64,000 nucleotides of DNA from Leptolyngbyaceae cyanobacterium clean351 (GCA_027451865.1 DAIDHW010000001.1:372353-436352), one strand, 5' to 3'; positions 27,331-38,245 are shown, counted from the first letter of the stretch. A program made the numbers and translations. The notes: generated by a model not told the origin, from the letters alone.

Positions 27331-28605
27331 TCAAAATAGGGGAGCATTTACCGCCTGCTCCAGCTGGGTAAGGGAACGCTCGTAGGTGGCAAAATCCTGG
27401 TAAAAGGACTCTAACTGGGCCTGAACGGATTGCTGCACGGTCAACACATCGGTGATCCCGGTTTCCCCAGCCTGATAACTCTTGAAGGCTAGATCTAGGA
27501 CTTCCCGAGCTTGGGGCAGTAACACCTGGTCATCCTGGGTGAGGGAGCGCTGAGCACTGTTGACATCCTGGTAGGCACTGGCTACCTCCTGGGCAATTTG
27601 GGCTTTAACTACCGTCACCTGGGCCTGAGCCTGGGCTTGATTAGCTTGGGCTAGGGATACCTCCCCTCCGTGGTGGGTAAAAATCGGTAAGTCGATCCGC
27701 AAACCAGCAATCAAAGCTGTGGTCAGGGGCGTATTGCCCCCGGGAGGGCCCGGGTCCCAGGTGAAGGAGCCCGCCAGGGTCAGGTCTGGTACCTGTTGGG
27801 CTTTGGCGAGGTTGACCTGGGCGGCGCCGAGCTGAACTGCCTGTTGAGCTAAGGCCAGATCGGTGCGCTCAGTCAAGGCCAACCGTTCTAGGGTAGCCAG
27901 GGGCGGCAGCTGGACTAGGGCCGGGAGGGGTTGAGTAGTCAGGCCCGGGGGAGTGAACTCCCCTACCCCCTGCAGCTGGAGGACGGTGTCTAGGGGTTGA
28001 CCGAGGAGGGCGTTGAGGCGAATCATGGCCTGCTGGACTTGATTTTGCTGCGGCTCAAGCTTTTGTTGTTCCTGGGCGAGGGCAAACTGGGCGCGGATCA
28101 AGTCTGCCTCAGCAATATCCCCAGCCAAGAGCCGCAGGCGAGCAATTTTCACCAGTTGCTGATTAATCCCGATTGCCTGCTGAGTCTGGGCAAGACTCCC
28201 CTGGGCCAGGGCCAGGCTGACAAAGGCTTGGCGGACCTGATTGCGCACCCGCCACAGCAGGTCATTAATCTGCAGGTTAGCCTGCTGAACCTGGGCCTGG
28301 GCTACCTGGGTTCGGGCGGCCGGTTTTCCGCCCAGTTCTATGGGTTGCTCAATGCCCAGACTACGTTTGGTTTCCCCGGCCCCAAAGGGATAGTCAAAGG
28401 ACAGGCGGGGGTTTAGCCCTTCCTTGGCTACTCGCACTTGGGCCTGGGCCACCGGTAAGCTTGCTTCCGCCGCCAGGAGTTGAGGGTTGTGGGCTTGGGC
28501 GTAAGCCAGGGCCTGGGGGAGGGATAGGGAACGGGTTTGGGCCCAGGCTCGGCCATTCCCGAGCAGGGCTAGGGCTAGGGCCCAGACCACCGTGCTTTTA
28601 GACAT
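27331..28605 (-). CDS. TolC-family outer-membrane efflux channel
   Basis: 424 residues from the ATG at 28605, which is preceded by ggagg at 5-nt spacing and begins a good signal peptide ending AWAQ. A longer frame upstream has no comparable start. Two OEP repeats show LSLPQALAYAQAHNPQLLAAEA and a second LALTERTDLALAQQAV block, with long Gln/Ala coiled-coil helices typical of the TolC tunnel. It forms the outer-membrane exit duct for the RND pump encoded downstream. It is the first gene of the three-gene efflux operon and lies 86 nt after the solute-binding gene on the same strand, so co-transcription with that gene is possible. Confidence 0.92.
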   Translation of the reverse strand: MSKSTVVWALALALLGNGRAWAQTRSLSLPQALAYAQAHNPQLLAAEASLPVAQAQVRVAKEGLNPRLSFDYPFGAGETKRSLGIEQPIELGGKPAARTQVAQAQVQQANLQINDLLWRVRNQVRQAFVSLALAQGSLAQTQQAIGINQQLVKIARLRLLAGDIAEADLIRAQFALAQEQQKLEPQQNQVQQAMIRLNALLGQPLDTVLQLQGVGEFTPPGLTTQPLPALVQLPPLATLERLALTERTDLALAQQAVQLGAAQVNLAKAQQVPDLTLAGSFTWDPGPPGGNTPLTTALIAGLRIDLPIFTHHGGEVSLAQANQAQAQAQVTVVKAQIAQEVASAYQDVNSAQRSLTQDDQVLLPQAREVLDLAFKSYQAGETGITDVLTVQQSVQAQLESFYQDFATYERSLTQLEQAVNAPLF

Positions 28606-28691
28606 TAGGTCCTCCGGTCTGAATAGACATGGGGTTAGAAACCCACCCCCGTCAGGGACGTCCGACCCCGGGGATTGTTTCCCCTCCAGGC

Positions 28692-30428
28692 CTAGGCAGC
28701 CTCCTGGAGGGTGAGTTGGGGCAGATTCCAAAAAGCCCCCCCCAAGGCAGAAAATTCGATCCCCCGGACCCGGTCGCGCACCGCCTCCAGGGCCAGGGGC
28801 ACCACTAGGGGGATATAGGGCAGCTCCTGCTCGGCAATGACTTGAAACTGGGCGTAGAGGCGCCGGCGCTTAGCTTCATCGAGTTCCTGGTCGGCGGCAA
28901 TGTACAGCCTATCGATGGCCAGCTCCCAGGCTGAAGCCCGCCAGCCTTGGATTTTCTCTCCCCCCACCACGGGTCCCTGGTTGAAGGTGTGTAGACCTCC
29001 TGTACTTAACCAGATGTTACTTGCCCCATGGGGTTCGATCCCCCCGCCGGCAAATCCTCCTAGGTAGGCTTCCCAATCGTGGGAACCAGAGATCTTACTC
29101 AGGTAGGTGTTAAAGCTGAGGATCTGCAGGTCTACCTCCATGCCCAGGCGGCCCAGGTCCTGTTGGATCTGGGTAGCCATGGCCACCCGACTGCCGCGCT
29201 CGGAGTTAGAGAGGAGGGTAAACCGGACCGGGTGTCCCTGGGGGTCCCGCAGGTGACCTTGGGGGTCCCGGTAAAACCCGGATGCCTCTAGGAGAGCCTT
29301 GGCCTGCGCGGGGTCGTAGTTATAGATGGGTAGGCCAGAGGTGAGGAAGTAGGGGCTGCGCGGGTAGATGGGGGAATTTTCCAGAACCCCGAGGCCCTCG
29401 AAGATATCAAGGAGCATCCGTTGGCGGTCAATACCGTAGGCTACCGCCTGGCGAAAGCGCACATCGTTAAACCAGCCAGACTTAACCGGGTCTACCAGGG
29501 GCCGGCCCTGGGGGTCCCGGGCCCGGTTCAAATTAAAGGTCAAAAAGGAGGTCAGGGTATCTGGGCCACCGTCATAAATGCGGAATTTTCCCCGTTGCTC
29601 CTCGCGCTTGAGCAGCTGAAAGTCCTCCGGGGAAACATCTAGGGCGTCTAGGCCCCCGGAGCGAAAGTTGATGAGTTGGTTATCTGTTGACTCAATGATT
29701 TCCAGGACTACCTGGGGGATTTCCGGGAGCCGCCGGCCCCGGGAGTCCCGTTGCCAGTAGTAGGGGTTGCGCTCTAGGACCACCCGCTGGCTCGGTAGAT
29801 AACTAGTCATCCGGTAGGGGCCATTACCAACTATCTGGCGCGGGTCAGCCCCGGTGGTCCAAAAGCTCAGAAATCGCAGATTACCGCCCTGGTCCCGGGT
29901 GTGGACAGCCGCGGCGAGGGCGTGGGCCGGCAGAATCGCTAGCTCTCCGGCGTAGCGTACAAAGGGAGCAAAGGGTTCCTTAACCTTAAACTGGACCTGG
30001 CGTTGGTTGAGCTTGGCCACTGTGGGGAAGGTCTGCTGGACCCCCACCTTGAGCAGGTCCTTAATATCGGTGGGGATCTGGGGGTTGAGGTAAACCTCCT
30101 GGAAGGTGAAGACCACATCATCAACGGTCAGGGGCTGGCCATCTGACCACTGCAGGCCCGGGCGCAGGGTGAAAATAATTTCCGTGTGGTCCGCCGACAG
30201 TTCCCAGCTTTCGGCCAGGTCTGGTTCTAGGGCCCCTGTCACCCCATTTTCCCGCACCAAACCCTCGTAGAGGTAACCAAACACGCTGTAGGCAGACTGG
30301 TTGAGGGCGTAGTTAAAGGTTTGGGGGTCATTGAGCATAGTCAAGCGCAGTTGTGCCCCCGGTGGACTTTGGCAACCCATCAACAGCAGTAGTGCTCCTA
30401 CTAGCAGTAGTCTCCCCAAGGCAGCCAT
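28692..30428 (-). CDS. ABC transporter substrate-binding lipoprotein, family 5 (second copy)
   Basis: 578 residues. Lipobox LLLMGC marks a lipoprotein. SBP_bac_5 hallmarks: LNDPQTFNYALNQSAYSVFGYLYEGL, DLAESWELSADHTEIIFTLRPGLQWSDGQP (with its DVVFTFQEV continuation), VGNGPYRM, FRQAVAYGIDRQRM and the C-terminal ELPYIPLVVPLALEAVR. It resembles peptide-binding proteins, but the ligand is unknown. No cognate permease or ATPase is nearby. The ATG directly abuts the stop codon of ispF, so the two are translationally linked. It is only a distant relative of the solute-binding protein at 7673. Confidence 0.88.
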   Translation of the reverse strand: MAALGRLLLVGALLLLMGCQSPPGAQLRLTMLNDPQTFNYALNQSAYSVFGYLYEGLVRENGVTGALEPDLAESWELSADHTEIIFTLRPGLQWSDGQPLTVDDVVFTFQEVYLNPQIPTDIKDLLKVGVQQTFPTVAKLNQRQVQFKVKEPFAPFVRYAGELAILPAHALAAAVHTRDQGGNLRFLSFWTTGADPRQIVGNGPYRMTSYLPSQRVVLERNPYYWQRDSRGRRLPEIPQVVLEIIESTDNQLINFRSGGLDALDVSPEDFQLLKREEQRGKFRIYDGGPDTLTSFLTFNLNRARDPQGRPLVDPVKSGWFNDVRFRQAVAYGIDRQRMLLDIFEGLGVLENSPIYPRSPYFLTSGLPIYNYDPAQAKALLEASGFYRDPQGHLRDPQGHPVRFTLLSNSERGSRVAMATQIQQDLGRLGMEVDLQILSFNTYLSKISGSHDWEAYLGGFAGGGIEPHGASNIWLSTGGLHTFNQGPVVGGEKIQGWRASAWELAIDRLYIAADQELDEAKRRRLYAQFQVIAEQELPYIPLVVPLALEAVRDRVRGIEFSALGGAFWNLPQLTLQEAA

Positions 30429-30908
30429 CTACTGCACCAACAGCACTACCGCCTGGGCACTGATGCCCTCCTCCCGGCCCTCGGGACCAAGGCCTTCATT
30501 GGTAGTAGCCTTGACGCTGACTTGGTTGGGGTTGAGGTCGAGGCGAGTAGCCAGGCTCTGGCAGATGGCGCTAATGTGGGGCTTAAGCTTGGGGCGCTCG
30601 GCGATCACTACGGCATCAATATTGCCCACCTGCCAGCCCGCCCCCCGGACTCGTTGATATACTTGGTCCAGCAGCTCTAGGCTGTCGGCACCCCGCCACC
30701 TAGGGTCCGTCGGGGGAAACATATGCCCAATGTCCCCCAGGCTCAAGGCCCCGAGGAGGGCATCCATCACCGCGTGGGTCAGGACATCGGCATCACTGTG
30801 CCCCAATAGCCCTAGGTGATGTTCAATTCTCACTCCTCCCAGGATCAGGGGCCGCTCTGGTACCAGGCGGTGGATGTCGTAGCCGTTGCCAATCCGCACA
30901 CTGACCAT
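30429..30908 (-). CDS. ispF: 2-C-methyl-D-erythritol 2,4-cyclodiphosphate synthase
   Basis: Methylerythritol-phosphate pathway enzyme that forms the cyclic diphosphate, leading to isoprenoids for carotenoids, chlorophyll tails and quinones. 159 residues, typical. Metal-binding GYDIHR near residue 9 and [19 protein letters not shown] are present, as are the substrate loop [34 protein letters not shown] and [18 protein letters not shown]. It is divergent from the AAA/WD40 gene across 64 bp. Confidence 0.96.
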   Translation of the reverse strand: MVSVRIGNGYDIHRLVPERPLILGGVRIEHHLGLLGHSDADVLTHAVMDALLGALSLGDIGHMFPPTDPRWRGADSLELLDQVYQRVRGAGWQVGNIDAVVIAERPKLKPHISAICQSLATRLDLNPNQVSVKATTNEGLGPEGREEGISAQAVVLLVQ

Positions 30909-30972
30909 ACCTCAATCCTCATCAGATGCTTTTGTGGGGCAGGCCCATGTCAAGTAAGCATAGTGCCAGTTG

Positions 30973-33900
30973 ATGACCCCTGACCAGTACCAAGTCGGGG
31001 GTAGTCTGCCGGGGGATGCCCCCACCTACGTGGTCCGCCAGTGTGACTGGGACCTCTACCAAGCCCTGAAGGCTGGCAAGTTTTGTTATGTCCTAACTTC
31101 TCGGCAGATGGGCAAGTCTAGCCTGCGGGTGCACACTATGCAACGCCTAGTGCAGGAAGGGTTCACCTGCGCAGCCCTAGATATCAGTAAGATCGGCAGT
31201 CAAAACATCACCCCCGAGCAGTGGTATGCCAGCCTCGTGGGAGCTTTGGCTAGTAGTTTACAGCTGCGGTTTAACTTGCGTAGTTGGTGGCGGGAGCGCT
31301 TGGAGTTGTCCCCGGTCCAGCGGCTAGGAGAGTTTGTCGATGAGGTCCTGCTAGCCCATGTCTCCTGGCCGGTGGTGGTCTTCATCGACGAAATTGATAG
31401 CCTCTTGAGCTTGAACTTTCCGATAGATGACTTTTTTGCCTGGATTCGTTCCTGCTATAACGACCGGGCCGACCGCTCTCAGGACCAGCGGCTGACCTTT
31501 GCCCTGCTAGGGGTTACTACCCCTTCGAATCTAATTCGGGATAAGTACCGCACCCCCTTTAATATTGGTCAAGCCATCCAAGTGCGCGGGTTTCAGTACC
31601 AGGAGGCTTCACCCCTATTGCCTGGGCTGGCCACCCGGACTCCCGAGCCGGGCCCTCTACTAGGGGAAATCTTGGCCTGGACAGGAGGGCAGCCGTTCCT
31701 TACCCAGAAACTTTGTCAGTTAGCCCTCCTAGAGCCTGCTCCCCTAGACCCGGGCCAAGAAGCTCCCTGGGTGCACCAGCTGGTACAACGGCGGCTAGTG
31801 GATAACTGGGAAGCCCAGGATGAACCCGAGCACCTGAGAACCATCCGCAACCGACTGCTGCAAAATGAACACCACGCTAGCAAGACCCTCAGTCTCTACC
31901 AGGAGGTTCTAGCCCACGGGGGGATCCCTGGGGATGACAGCCCGGAGCAGATAGAGCTGCGTCTTTCCGGACTGGTGGTTTTAGACCAGGGGTGTCTGTG
32001 CCCCCATAACCCGATCTACGCCCAAGTATTCAACCAGGAGTGGGTAGAGCGGTCCCTGGCCGCCCTGCGTCCCTACACCGTTGCCCTCCAGGCCTGGGTA
32101 GCGGCCGAGAGGCGGGATGACTCACGGCTTTTGCGGGGCCAAGCCCTAGCCGACGCCCTAGCCTGGGCTGCCAACCGGAGTTTAAGTCCCCTAGACCATC
32201 AGTTTTTCCATGCTAGTCAGGACCTAGAAAAGCAAGAGTTCCAGAACACCCTCAAGGTCGAACAGGAGGCGAATTTCATCCTCACCCGGGCTCAACAAAA
32301 GGCCCGCCAGATCCTCCGGCGCGCTTTTATCGGCCTGGTGCTGGTGTCTTTAGTATCCATCCTGGCCCTGGTCAGTTTAGTGCAAGCTAATGTCTCCCTG
32401 GAAAAACTGCGCACCAGCCTGGGACTGGAACAGCAGGGGGTCTTTTTGATGGAGGAATTCAAAGTCAATCAAATCCAGGCCCTCCTGGGAGCCCTAGAAG
32501 CCGGGAAGGACCTAAACCGGTTGTCCGACCACAGCTCTGGCTACCCCACCACTAAACCCCTGCTCGTGCTGCAGATGATCCTCAACCGGATCCACGAGCG
32601 CACTCTATGGCCAGGAGGGCAGGGAGAGGTGTACGGGGGCAGCTTTAGTCACGATGGTCAACGGGTGCTTACGGCCGGGTCGGACGGCACGGTCCGGTTT
32701 TGGAGCTTGGTGGGGGAGCCCCTCGGGGGGTTTCGTGCTGACCGGGGCAGCCTCAATCTCCTAGTAGGCAGTCCCGACGGACAAACCTGGTTAACTGCCA
32801 ACCCCCAGGGGACCATGCGCCTGTGGAACCTACAGGGGAAACAACTAGCCGAGTTACAGGGACACTCCGGTTTGGTTAATAGCGTCAGCTTTCGTCCCCA
32901 GGGGGACCAGATAGCCAGTGCCGGGGAGGACGGCACGATTCGGCTATGGGACCTCCAGGGGCGCGAGTTGGAGCGCTTTCAGGGCTATCATGGCCCCCTC
33001 AACAGCGTTAGTTTTAACCCCCAAGGCCACCAGCTAGTTAGTGCCGGGGAAGACGGGTTAATCCGCCTGTGGAATCTCCACGGCCAGGAACTCAACCAAT
33101 GGCGGGGCGGCTGGGCCCCCCTCTACAGTGTTAAATTTAATCCCCAAGGCAACATCATCCTCAGTCTGGGGGAAGACACGGTGATCCGCCTGTGGAACTT
33201 AGCCGGCCTAGAATTAGACGAGCTCCAGGGCCACCGGGGTCTAGTAGGAGAGGCCAGTTTTAGTCCCCAGGGACACCACCTCATCAGCACTGGTATGGAT
33301 GGGACTATCCACCGCTGGGATTTTGTCCATCAGGCTGGATACGAGTGGTCCGGGGGGCAAGGGAGTATTTGGGGAGTAGCCTTTAATCAACACTCCCTAG
33401 CTACCGCCGGCCGGGATGGGACAGTGAAGGTCTGGAGCTACCAGGGTCAACTCCAGCACACCCTGACCCCCCACCAAGGAGGAGTTAACGATCTAGCCTT
33501 TAGTCCAGATGGTCGCTGGCTAGCCGCAGTCGGGGTGGACGGCACGGTCCAGGTGTGGGACAGCCAAGGTACTAAGCAACACCTGTTTCCCACAGGTCAG
33601 GGTCAAGTATACCAAATTGGTTTTAACCCCCAGGGGACGCAGGTCGCCACTGCCGGGGACCGGGGGGCGAGGATTTGGACCCTAGGGGGAGAGTTGGTCG
33701 CCGACTTGCCGGTCGGCCAGGGACCAGTGTGGAGCGCCGAATTTGATCCCCTAGGGGGTAAAACGGTGGCCACTACGGGCAAGGATGGAGTAGTCCGGCT
33801 GTGGAGCATCAACGGACAACTAGAGCGGCAGTTTAGTCCCCGGGCAGGCTGGCTAGCCAGCGCCCAGTTTAGCCCTGATGGTCAACAGATCGCCGCCGCT

Positions 33901-34278
33901 GGCCGGAATGGCACTGTTTACCTATGGAGCCGAGATGGGAAGCCCCAACGAAATTTCCGCAGCCACCCGACCGGAATTTTGAGCCTAAGTTTTGACCCCC
34001 AGGGCCAAGAGCTAGCTGCCGCTGGCCAGGATGGCTCGGTAAAGCTCTGGTCCCTGTTCGGTCAGCAGGTAGGGGAATTCAACAACCATCAGGGGGCTGT
34101 GTACGACTTGAAGTTCAGCCCCAAGGGGGCTCTACTCGCCACCGTTGGGCAAGATGATATGGTGCAACTGCAACGCACAGGTAATCTTGAGCAACTGTTA
34201 AAGCGGGGTTGTGCTTGGCTAGGTGACTACTTCCTCCTCCATCCCCAGAGCCAGCAACGCTGTCAAGGACTAACTTAA
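30973..34278 (+). CDS. AAA-like ATPase domain fused to WD40 propellers, membrane-anchored
   Basis: 1,101 residues from the ATG at 30973. The N-terminal AAA-like module (about 1-350) begins with [17 protein letters not shown], has a P-loop-like SRQMGKSSL near 45, a Walker [13 protein letters not shown] near 138 and a following [13 protein letters not shown] motif, the set seen in cyanobacterial AAA/WD40 proteins. A single membrane span lies at about 447-472. The C-terminal half has 13 WD40 repeats (e.g. [19 protein letters not shown] with its IRLWDLQG tail), enough for two seven-bladed propellers with the last blade degenerate. The role is unknown; such proteins are thought to be signalling or assembly scaffolds, like NACHT/STAND proteins. 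The stop overlaps that of the convergent kinase gene. Confidence 0.85.
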   Translation: MTPDQYQVGGSLPGDAPTYVVRQCDWDLYQALKAGKFCYVLTSRQMGKSSLRVHTMQRLVQEGFTCAALDISKIGSQNITPEQWYASLVGALASSLQLRFNLRSWWRERLELSPVQRLGEFVDEVLLAHVSWPVVVFIDEIDSLLSLNFPIDDFFAWIRSCYNDRADRSQDQRLTFALLGVTTPSNLIRDKYRTPFNIGQAIQVRGFQYQEASPLLPGLATRTPEPGPLLGEILAWTGGQPFLTQKLCQLALLEPAPLDPGQEAPWVHQLVQRRLVDNWEAQDEPEHLRTIRNRLLQNEHHASKTLSLYQEVLAHGGIPGDDSPEQIELRLSGLVVLDQGCLCPHNPIYAQVFNQEWVERSLAALRPYTVALQAWVAAERRDDSRLLRGQALADALAWAANRSLSPLDHQFFHASQDLEKQEFQNTLKVEQEANFILTRAQQKARQILRRAFIGLVLVSLVSILALVSLVQANVSLEKLRTSLGLEQQGVFLMEEFKVNQIQALLGALEAGKDLNRLSDHSSGYPTTKPLLVLQMILNRIHERTLWPGGQGEVYGGSFSHDGQRVLTAGSDGTVRFWSLVGEPLGGFRADRGSLNLLVGSPDGQTWLTANPQGTMRLWNLQGKQLAELQGHSGLVNSVSFRPQGDQIASAGEDGTIRLWDLQGRELERFQGYHGPLNSVSFNPQGHQLVSAGEDGLIRLWNLHGQELNQWRGGWAPLYSVKFNPQGNIILSLGEDTVIRLWNLAGLELDELQGHRGLVGEASFSPQGHHLISTGMDGTIHRWDFVHQAGYEWSGGQGSIWGVAFNQHSLATAGRDGTVKVWSYQGQLQHTLTPHQGGVNDLAFSPDGRWLAAVGVDGTVQVWDSQGTKQHLFPTGQGQVYQIGFNPQGTQVATAGDRGARIWTLGGELVADLPVGQGPVWSAEFDPLGGKTVATTGKDGVVRLWSINGQLERQFSPRAGWLASAQFSPDGQQIAAAGRNGTVYLWSRDGKPQRNFRSHPTGILSLSFDPQGQELAAAGQDGSVKLWSLFGQQVGEFNNHQGAVYDLKFSPKGALLATVGQDDMVQLQRTGNLEQLLKRGCAWLGDYFLLHPQSQQRCQGLT

Positions 34279-35813
34279 AGGGGGTTGCGCTCCTTGTAGC
34301 TCAACTCTAGCTTCTGGAGGATCTTAGGCTTGAGCTTCTCAAACTCAGACTTCAGCAAAACCCGGCTGACGTGGGAGTGGTCAGTATCCGGGGATATCTG
34401 CCCGGCCTTGATCCATTCTCCCAGGAGAGGCTGTTGGGACGCAGAAACCTTGGCAGTCATGACGCTACTGCAGTTGCCTGGTGTCTCTAAGGCGAACAAC
34501 AGCAACCGGTACTCCCCTTGCAGATGCAGTACGGAGACAATGTCTCGACTGCGCGGGTTTTTTAAGTCTAGATAGCAGGGTAGCCAGCGGGGTCCGTAAT
34601 CGAGGTTATAGAGGACAGTGATCCACAGGATCACGGGGTGGGGCACTAGGACAAAGAGGAACTGATTATAACGGGTGCACAAGGCTCGGTTTTCGATTTC
34701 CTGGCGAGATAACATTACCCACACACTAGCCATGGAAAACTTTTCTGTCGTCAGTAACTTAGGGAAGACTATTTCTGCCAAGGGCTTATTCCCAGGCCAC
34801 GTAGATTTTTGACACGCCTGGTCGATCAGGGCCTGGGGGGCCGGAACTGGTTCGACCGGGGCTTCGACTCCCGGGGCCTCCGGGGCCGCAGTCATGGTAT
34901 TGGTCAATTCACTGCGCTGAAACCCACCCCCGAATCGCTGCTCTAAGCTGGCGAGCACCGCGAGGATCTCAGACATATTTTGAGGCCGGGCAGTAGGGGA
35001 TTTGGCTAAACAGGTCATCACCAACTTTTCTAGGGCCGGGGGCACCTGGACGCGCACCGGCACCTGACTGAGGGGAGCAGGGATTTGGGAGTGGTGGGCC
35101 TTGTACCAGGCCGGGAAAGTGTGGGCTTGGGGTTCTAGGGGCAGTCGACCGGTGATCAGCTCGTAGACCAAGACCCCTAGGCTGTAGATGTCGGCCCGGT
35201 TATCTAGGCTTTTTCCCTCCATTTGCTCTGGAGAGGAGTAAGCTAAAGTGCCCATAAAAGAGCTAGTCTGCTCACTGTTAGACTGGAGAATTTTGGCAAT
35301 CCCAAAGTCTAGAATCTTTACTAGTTCGCCCACTGTATCGTCTTGACAGACCAGAATATTGCTGGGTTTGATGTCCCGATGGATGATTGGGCATAGCTCG
35401 CCCTCAATTAAAATCCCCTGGTGAGCACACTGGAGCCCCAGACAGATTTGGCGCACTAGACTCAGGAGCTTGCCGAGGGACATGGGCTGACTGTTAATCA
35501 GGTTAGCAAGGCTTTCCCCCTGCAGGTACTCCATGACGTAGAAGGGAGCATCTTCGTCGTAGACACCGTAGTCCATCACGCGAACGATATGCATGCTCTT
35601 CTGGCCCAGTTGGGCGCAGGCTCGAGCTTCCCGCTGGAAACGCTCGCGCATCTTATCATTCATCAGTGCCTGGACCAGAAATTTCACGGCCACCGGTACC
35701 CCCCCTAAGAGGGTATCCTTAGCCTGGTAGACACGCCCCATAGCTCCTTTGCCAATCATTTCCACTAGTTGGTAGCGATTGGCTAGTAATCGTCCGAGGT
35801 AGGGGTCTGACAT
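34275..35813 (-). CDS. Serine/threonine protein kinase
   Basis: 512 residues. A Hanks-type kinase domain (about 8-275) shows the glycine loop [12 protein letters not shown], the catalytic Lys in [18 protein letters not shown] with Asp near 147, KILDFGIAK and the SPEQMEG activation segment, so it should be active. The C-terminal 190 residues are a separate, mostly alpha/beta region without transmembrane span or recognised domain ([31 protein letters not shown]). It is adjacent to and convergent with the AAA/WD40 protein; whether it phosphorylates it is speculation. Clear family call, unknown target. Confidence 0.92.
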   Translation of the reverse strand: MSDPYLGRLLANRYQLVEMIGKGAMGRVYQAKDTLLGGVPVAVKFLVQALMNDKMRERFQREARACAQLGQKSMHIVRVMDYGVYDEDAPFYVMEYLQGESLANLINSQPMSLGKLLSLVRQICLGLQCAHQGILIEGELCPIIHRDIKPSNILVCQDDTVGELVKILDFGIAKILQSNSEQTSSFMGTLAYSSPEQMEGKSLDNRADIYSLGVLVYELITGRLPLEPQAHTFPAWYKAHHSQIPAPLSQVPVRVQVPPALEKLVMTCLAKSPTARPQNMSEILAVLASLEQRFGGGFQRSELTNTMTAAPEAPGVEAPVEPVPAPQALIDQACQKSTWPGNKPLAEIVFPKLLTTEKFSMASVWVMLSRQEIENRALCTRYNQFLFVLVPHPVILWITVLYNLDYGPRWLPCYLDLKNPRSRDIVSVLHLQGEYRLLLFALETPGNCSSVMTAKVSASQQPLLGEWIKAGQISPDTDHSHVSRVLLKSEFEKLKPKILQKLELSYKERNPL

Positions 35814-35857
35814 CCTAATCAGGGGTTGGGGGTGAGGGTGAGTCGATAGAGGCTGGC

Positions 35858-36349
35858 CTAGGAGGACTGACGTTCTAGAGAAGCTTCCATGGTACTAACC
35901 AGGTGATGTCCAGCCATAATGCCGCTTGAGAGATAGTAGAGGTTGTCCTTGGCCTGATGAATGGTCTCAAACCCAGCCCGGCGCTGACGGTCCCCCAAGA
36001 CCCAGTAGCGTTGAACGATGGAGCGGGGGGATATCCAGCCTTCACCTTCTATACGTCCCATGTGACTATGTTGGAGCACAAAGTTATATTGTCTCTCCCC
36101 TTCGGCCAAGCGACCGCGGTACTTGAACATGAGCTCGTCCTGGGCGCTGCCAGGGAAAACAATTTTGGTGACGATGTCAAACCAAGCATTTTCATTCCAG
36201 GCTACTAGGGTTCTGCCCTTGAAGGGTATAGGGTTACGGCCACGCTCAGACAGGCTTCCCTCCAGTACCCAACGCCCTGCCTGGACCAGAAAAGTATGCG
36301 CCACTCCCGTTAGTTTTGTCCCTCGTTGGATGTTATGCCGCAGTCTCAC
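35858..36349 (-). CDS. Hypothetical protein, possible lipocalin-like beta-barrel
   Basis: 163 residues from a GTG preceded by ggag. No signal peptide or membrane span. Alternating beta-strand pattern (WVLEGSLSERG, KGRTLVAWNENAWFDIVTKIVF, FKYRGRLAEGERQYNFVLQHS, GRIEGEGWISP, QRYWVLGD) recalls calycin/lipocalin-type barrels such as the DUF1579 group. I cannot assign a family or a ligand. It lies between the kinase and anmK on the same strand with only 25 bp to anmK, so it may be transcribed with anmK. Confidence 0.6.
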   Translation of the reverse strand: MRLRHNIQRGTKLTGVAHTFLVQAGRWVLEGSLSERGRNPIPFKGRTLVAWNENAWFDIVTKIVFPGSAQDELMFKYRGRLAEGERQYNFVLQHSHMGRIEGEGWISPRSIVQRYWVLGDRQRRAGFETIHQAKDNLYYLSSGIMAGHHLVSTMEASLERQSS

Positions 36350-36374
36350 AGGCTCCGCCTTCAGATCTTAGATC

Positions 36375-37529
36375 CTAGAGGTAGGTGCCGGCAACGTGTA
36401 ATTCCCCAAGGACCGTAGCGCTGCGGGCACCAGTTACCCGGGGCAGATTACCGGGAACTCCTTGGTGATACCAGTAGGCTAGCACTGCAAAGGCGATTGC
36501 TTCCCGAAAGTCTGCCTGCCACCCTAGCTCATCGGTCAGGCGCACGGGAACAGGGTCAAGCAAAGACGCAAGACGACGGTGCAGGTAGCGGTTACGACTC
36601 CCCCCGCCGCTCAGGAACACTGCTTCTGGTATCTGGGGGAGATAGTGGGTGTAACTGTGGAGGACAGCTTGCACCGTTAGTTCCGTCAGGGTAGCCAGGC
36701 AGTCGGCCGGGGTGAGGTTGTAGGCGGCGGCATCCTGGAGGCAGGTTTCTAGGTAGACAGCCCCAAACCTCTCCCGACCAGTGGAGCGCGGCGGGGGCTG
36801 CTGAAAGAAATCCTCCGCTAGCCATTTTTGGACTAGGGGTTGACAAACGGTGCCCGTAGATGCCCAGGCACCGTCCTGGTCGTAGGTTTGGCGGCCACCC
36901 GAGAACTTTCGGACTGCTAGGTCAAGCAGTATATTAGCCGGTCCCGTATCCCATCCCTGCACCTGGTTGAGCCAGGTTTCGCCTCGGCGAGGGATGTAGG
37001 TGACATTGCCGATCCCCCCTAGGTTTTGGATACAACGACTCTCGTAGGGACTGCCCAGTAAACAGGCGTCAACTGCTGGCACTAGGGGAGCTCCCTGGCC
37101 ACCTAGGGCTAGGTCGGCGGCCCGGAAGTTACTCACCGTATCTATCCCGGTCAAGGCAGCGATCTGTGCCCCTCGACCAGCCTGGTAACTAAAGCCTAGG
37201 CGGCCGGGGCTCGGGGGACGATGAAGCAGGGTCTGGCCATGGGAGCCAATCAGGTTGGCAGCTGGTTGACCGGCCTGGATCTCCAGGGCAGCCCGAGCAA
37301 ATTCCCCACTAATTAGGTCATCAAGGTCGTCTAGACTAGCTAGAGTGACCGAGCCGCCCCCGGCGACTTGGAGAATAGCGTGGCGTAGGGAACTACTGTA
37401 GGGGTAGGTGCGGGCCGCTAGAAGGCGGACTTGGAGATCGTAGGCTTCACCGGTTATCTCTACTAGGGCAGCGTCTATCCCATCAACAGACGTGCCACTC
37501 ATCAGGCCAATGACGATTGACCGTTGCAC
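36375..37529 (-). CDS. anmK: Anhydro-N-acetylmuramic acid kinase
   Basis: Phosphorylates and opens 1,6-anhydro-N-acetylmuramic acid during peptidoglycan recycling. 384 residues, family-typical. N-terminal [18 protein letters not shown] (ATP-binding), [55 protein letters not shown] and [16 protein letters not shown] are all diagnostic. A 53-aa gene ends one base before its start. A GH3 N-acetylglucosaminidase-like protein at 51381 could act in the same recycling route, although not linked. Confidence 0.95.
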   Translation of the reverse strand: MQRSIVIGLMSGTSVDGIDAALVEITGEAYDLQVRLLAARTYPYSSSLRHAILQVAGGGSVTLASLDDLDDLISGEFARAALEIQAGQPAANLIGSHGQTLLHRPPSPGRLGFSYQAGRGAQIAALTGIDTVSNFRAADLALGGQGAPLVPAVDACLLGSPYESRCIQNLGGIGNVTYIPRRGETWLNQVQGWDTGPANILLDLAVRKFSGGRQTYDQDGAWASTGTVCQPLVQKWLAEDFFQQPPPRSTGRERFGAVYLETCLQDAAAYNLTPADCLATLTELTVQAVLHSYTHYLPQIPEAVFLSGGGSRNRYLHRRLASLLDPVPVRLTDELGWQADFREAIAFAVLAYWYHQGVPGNLPRVTGARSATVLGELHVAGTYL

Positions 37530-37530
37530 C

Positions 37531-37692
37531 CTAGGGGGAGACTGGAGCTTTGAGCACGTACTGAGCCACTGGTACCGGCTCCGCGTTGAATACTTGCACT
37601 GATACCAACTGCCCTAGGTCAAGGGTGTCACTTAGGAGGCAGCCCAGGAGGTAGATGCGGTAATCACAATAAATATCGACGGAGGCGCTCAT
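37531..37692 (-). CDS. Small 53-aa protein upstream of anmK, unknown
   Basis: An ATG at 37692 opens 53 codons to TAG at 37531, one base before the anmK start, so the two are almost certainly translated from one message. The peptide starts [20 protein letters not shown] and continues with [20 protein letters not shown] and then PVAQYVLKA. It has no signal peptide and a hydrophobic middle. I do not recognise it. The tight spacing and the maintained frame support a real gene over chance. Confidence 0.5.
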   Translation of the reverse strand: MSASVDIYCDYRIYLLGCLLSDTLDLGQLVSVQVFNAEPVPVAQYVLKAPVSP

Positions 37693-37887
37693 GGCGTTAA
37701 CCTGGGTTTAGCTGAATCTTTACATATCTTAAAAAATCAGCCAAGTTTTGTCCACCCATCTTCAGGGTGAGGATCCCCCTTTTCTAGAATCCTAGTAAAT
37801 TTGATTCTCTCCTAGTCCCAGGCAGAATCCCGGGGAGGAATTGTTGGTAGAATGACTAGGCTGCCTGTTTGCCACTCCCCCCTGTAA

Positions 37888-38217
37888 ATGAACACCCTGG
37901 TAAACCAAGATTATCCTTTGCCTCTTGCCTCCTGGTCCCTCTGGCAACCCTCAATCATCCGCCTGGACGAAGAGGCCTGGGACTACGACCTTTCAGAAGA
38001 CTACAACGAAGAGGAAGATATTGAAGAGGAAGAGGAGTTTGAAGACGAGGAGGAATTCGACCTAGATGGGGAAGAGTTTGAGGATGAGGACTTTGGGGAA
38101 GACCTAGAGGACCTTGACGACCTAGATGAGGAAGGGTTTGAGGATGAAGACTTTGGGGAGGACCTAGAGGACCTTGACGACCTAGATGAAGCAGACGAGG
38201 AGGATTTTGAAGACTAG
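37888..38217 (+). CDS. Highly acidic Asp/Glu-rich repeat protein
   Basis: 109 residues. The first 35 are ordinary (YPLPLASWSLWQPSIIRLDEE); the rest is nearly all Asp, Glu, Phe and Leu and contains a tandem unit EDEDFGEDLEDLDDLDE twice, plus a partial third. No signal peptide is present, so a cytoplasmic location is likely. Such runs bind divalent cations or basic proteins, but no family can be assigned. The codons are well mixed and the DNA repeat is not a simple trinucleotide tract. It is isolated: its upstream flank is shared with the 53-aa gene and it is convergent with hsp20. Confidence 0.65.
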   Translation: MNTLVNQDYPLPLASWSLWQPSIIRLDEEAWDYDLSEDYNEEEDIEEEEEFEDEEEFDLDGEEFEDEDFGEDLEDLDDLDEEGFEDEDFGEDLEDLDDLDEADEEDFED

Positions 38218-38245
38218 GGAAACCCTCGTCATCCCCCAAGGAAAG

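Noticed and set aside
37888-38217. Simple trinucleotide repeat misread as a gene
   Set aside because: Codons vary, an ordinary N-terminus is present and the repeat unit is 17 residues; a real acidic protein is more likely.
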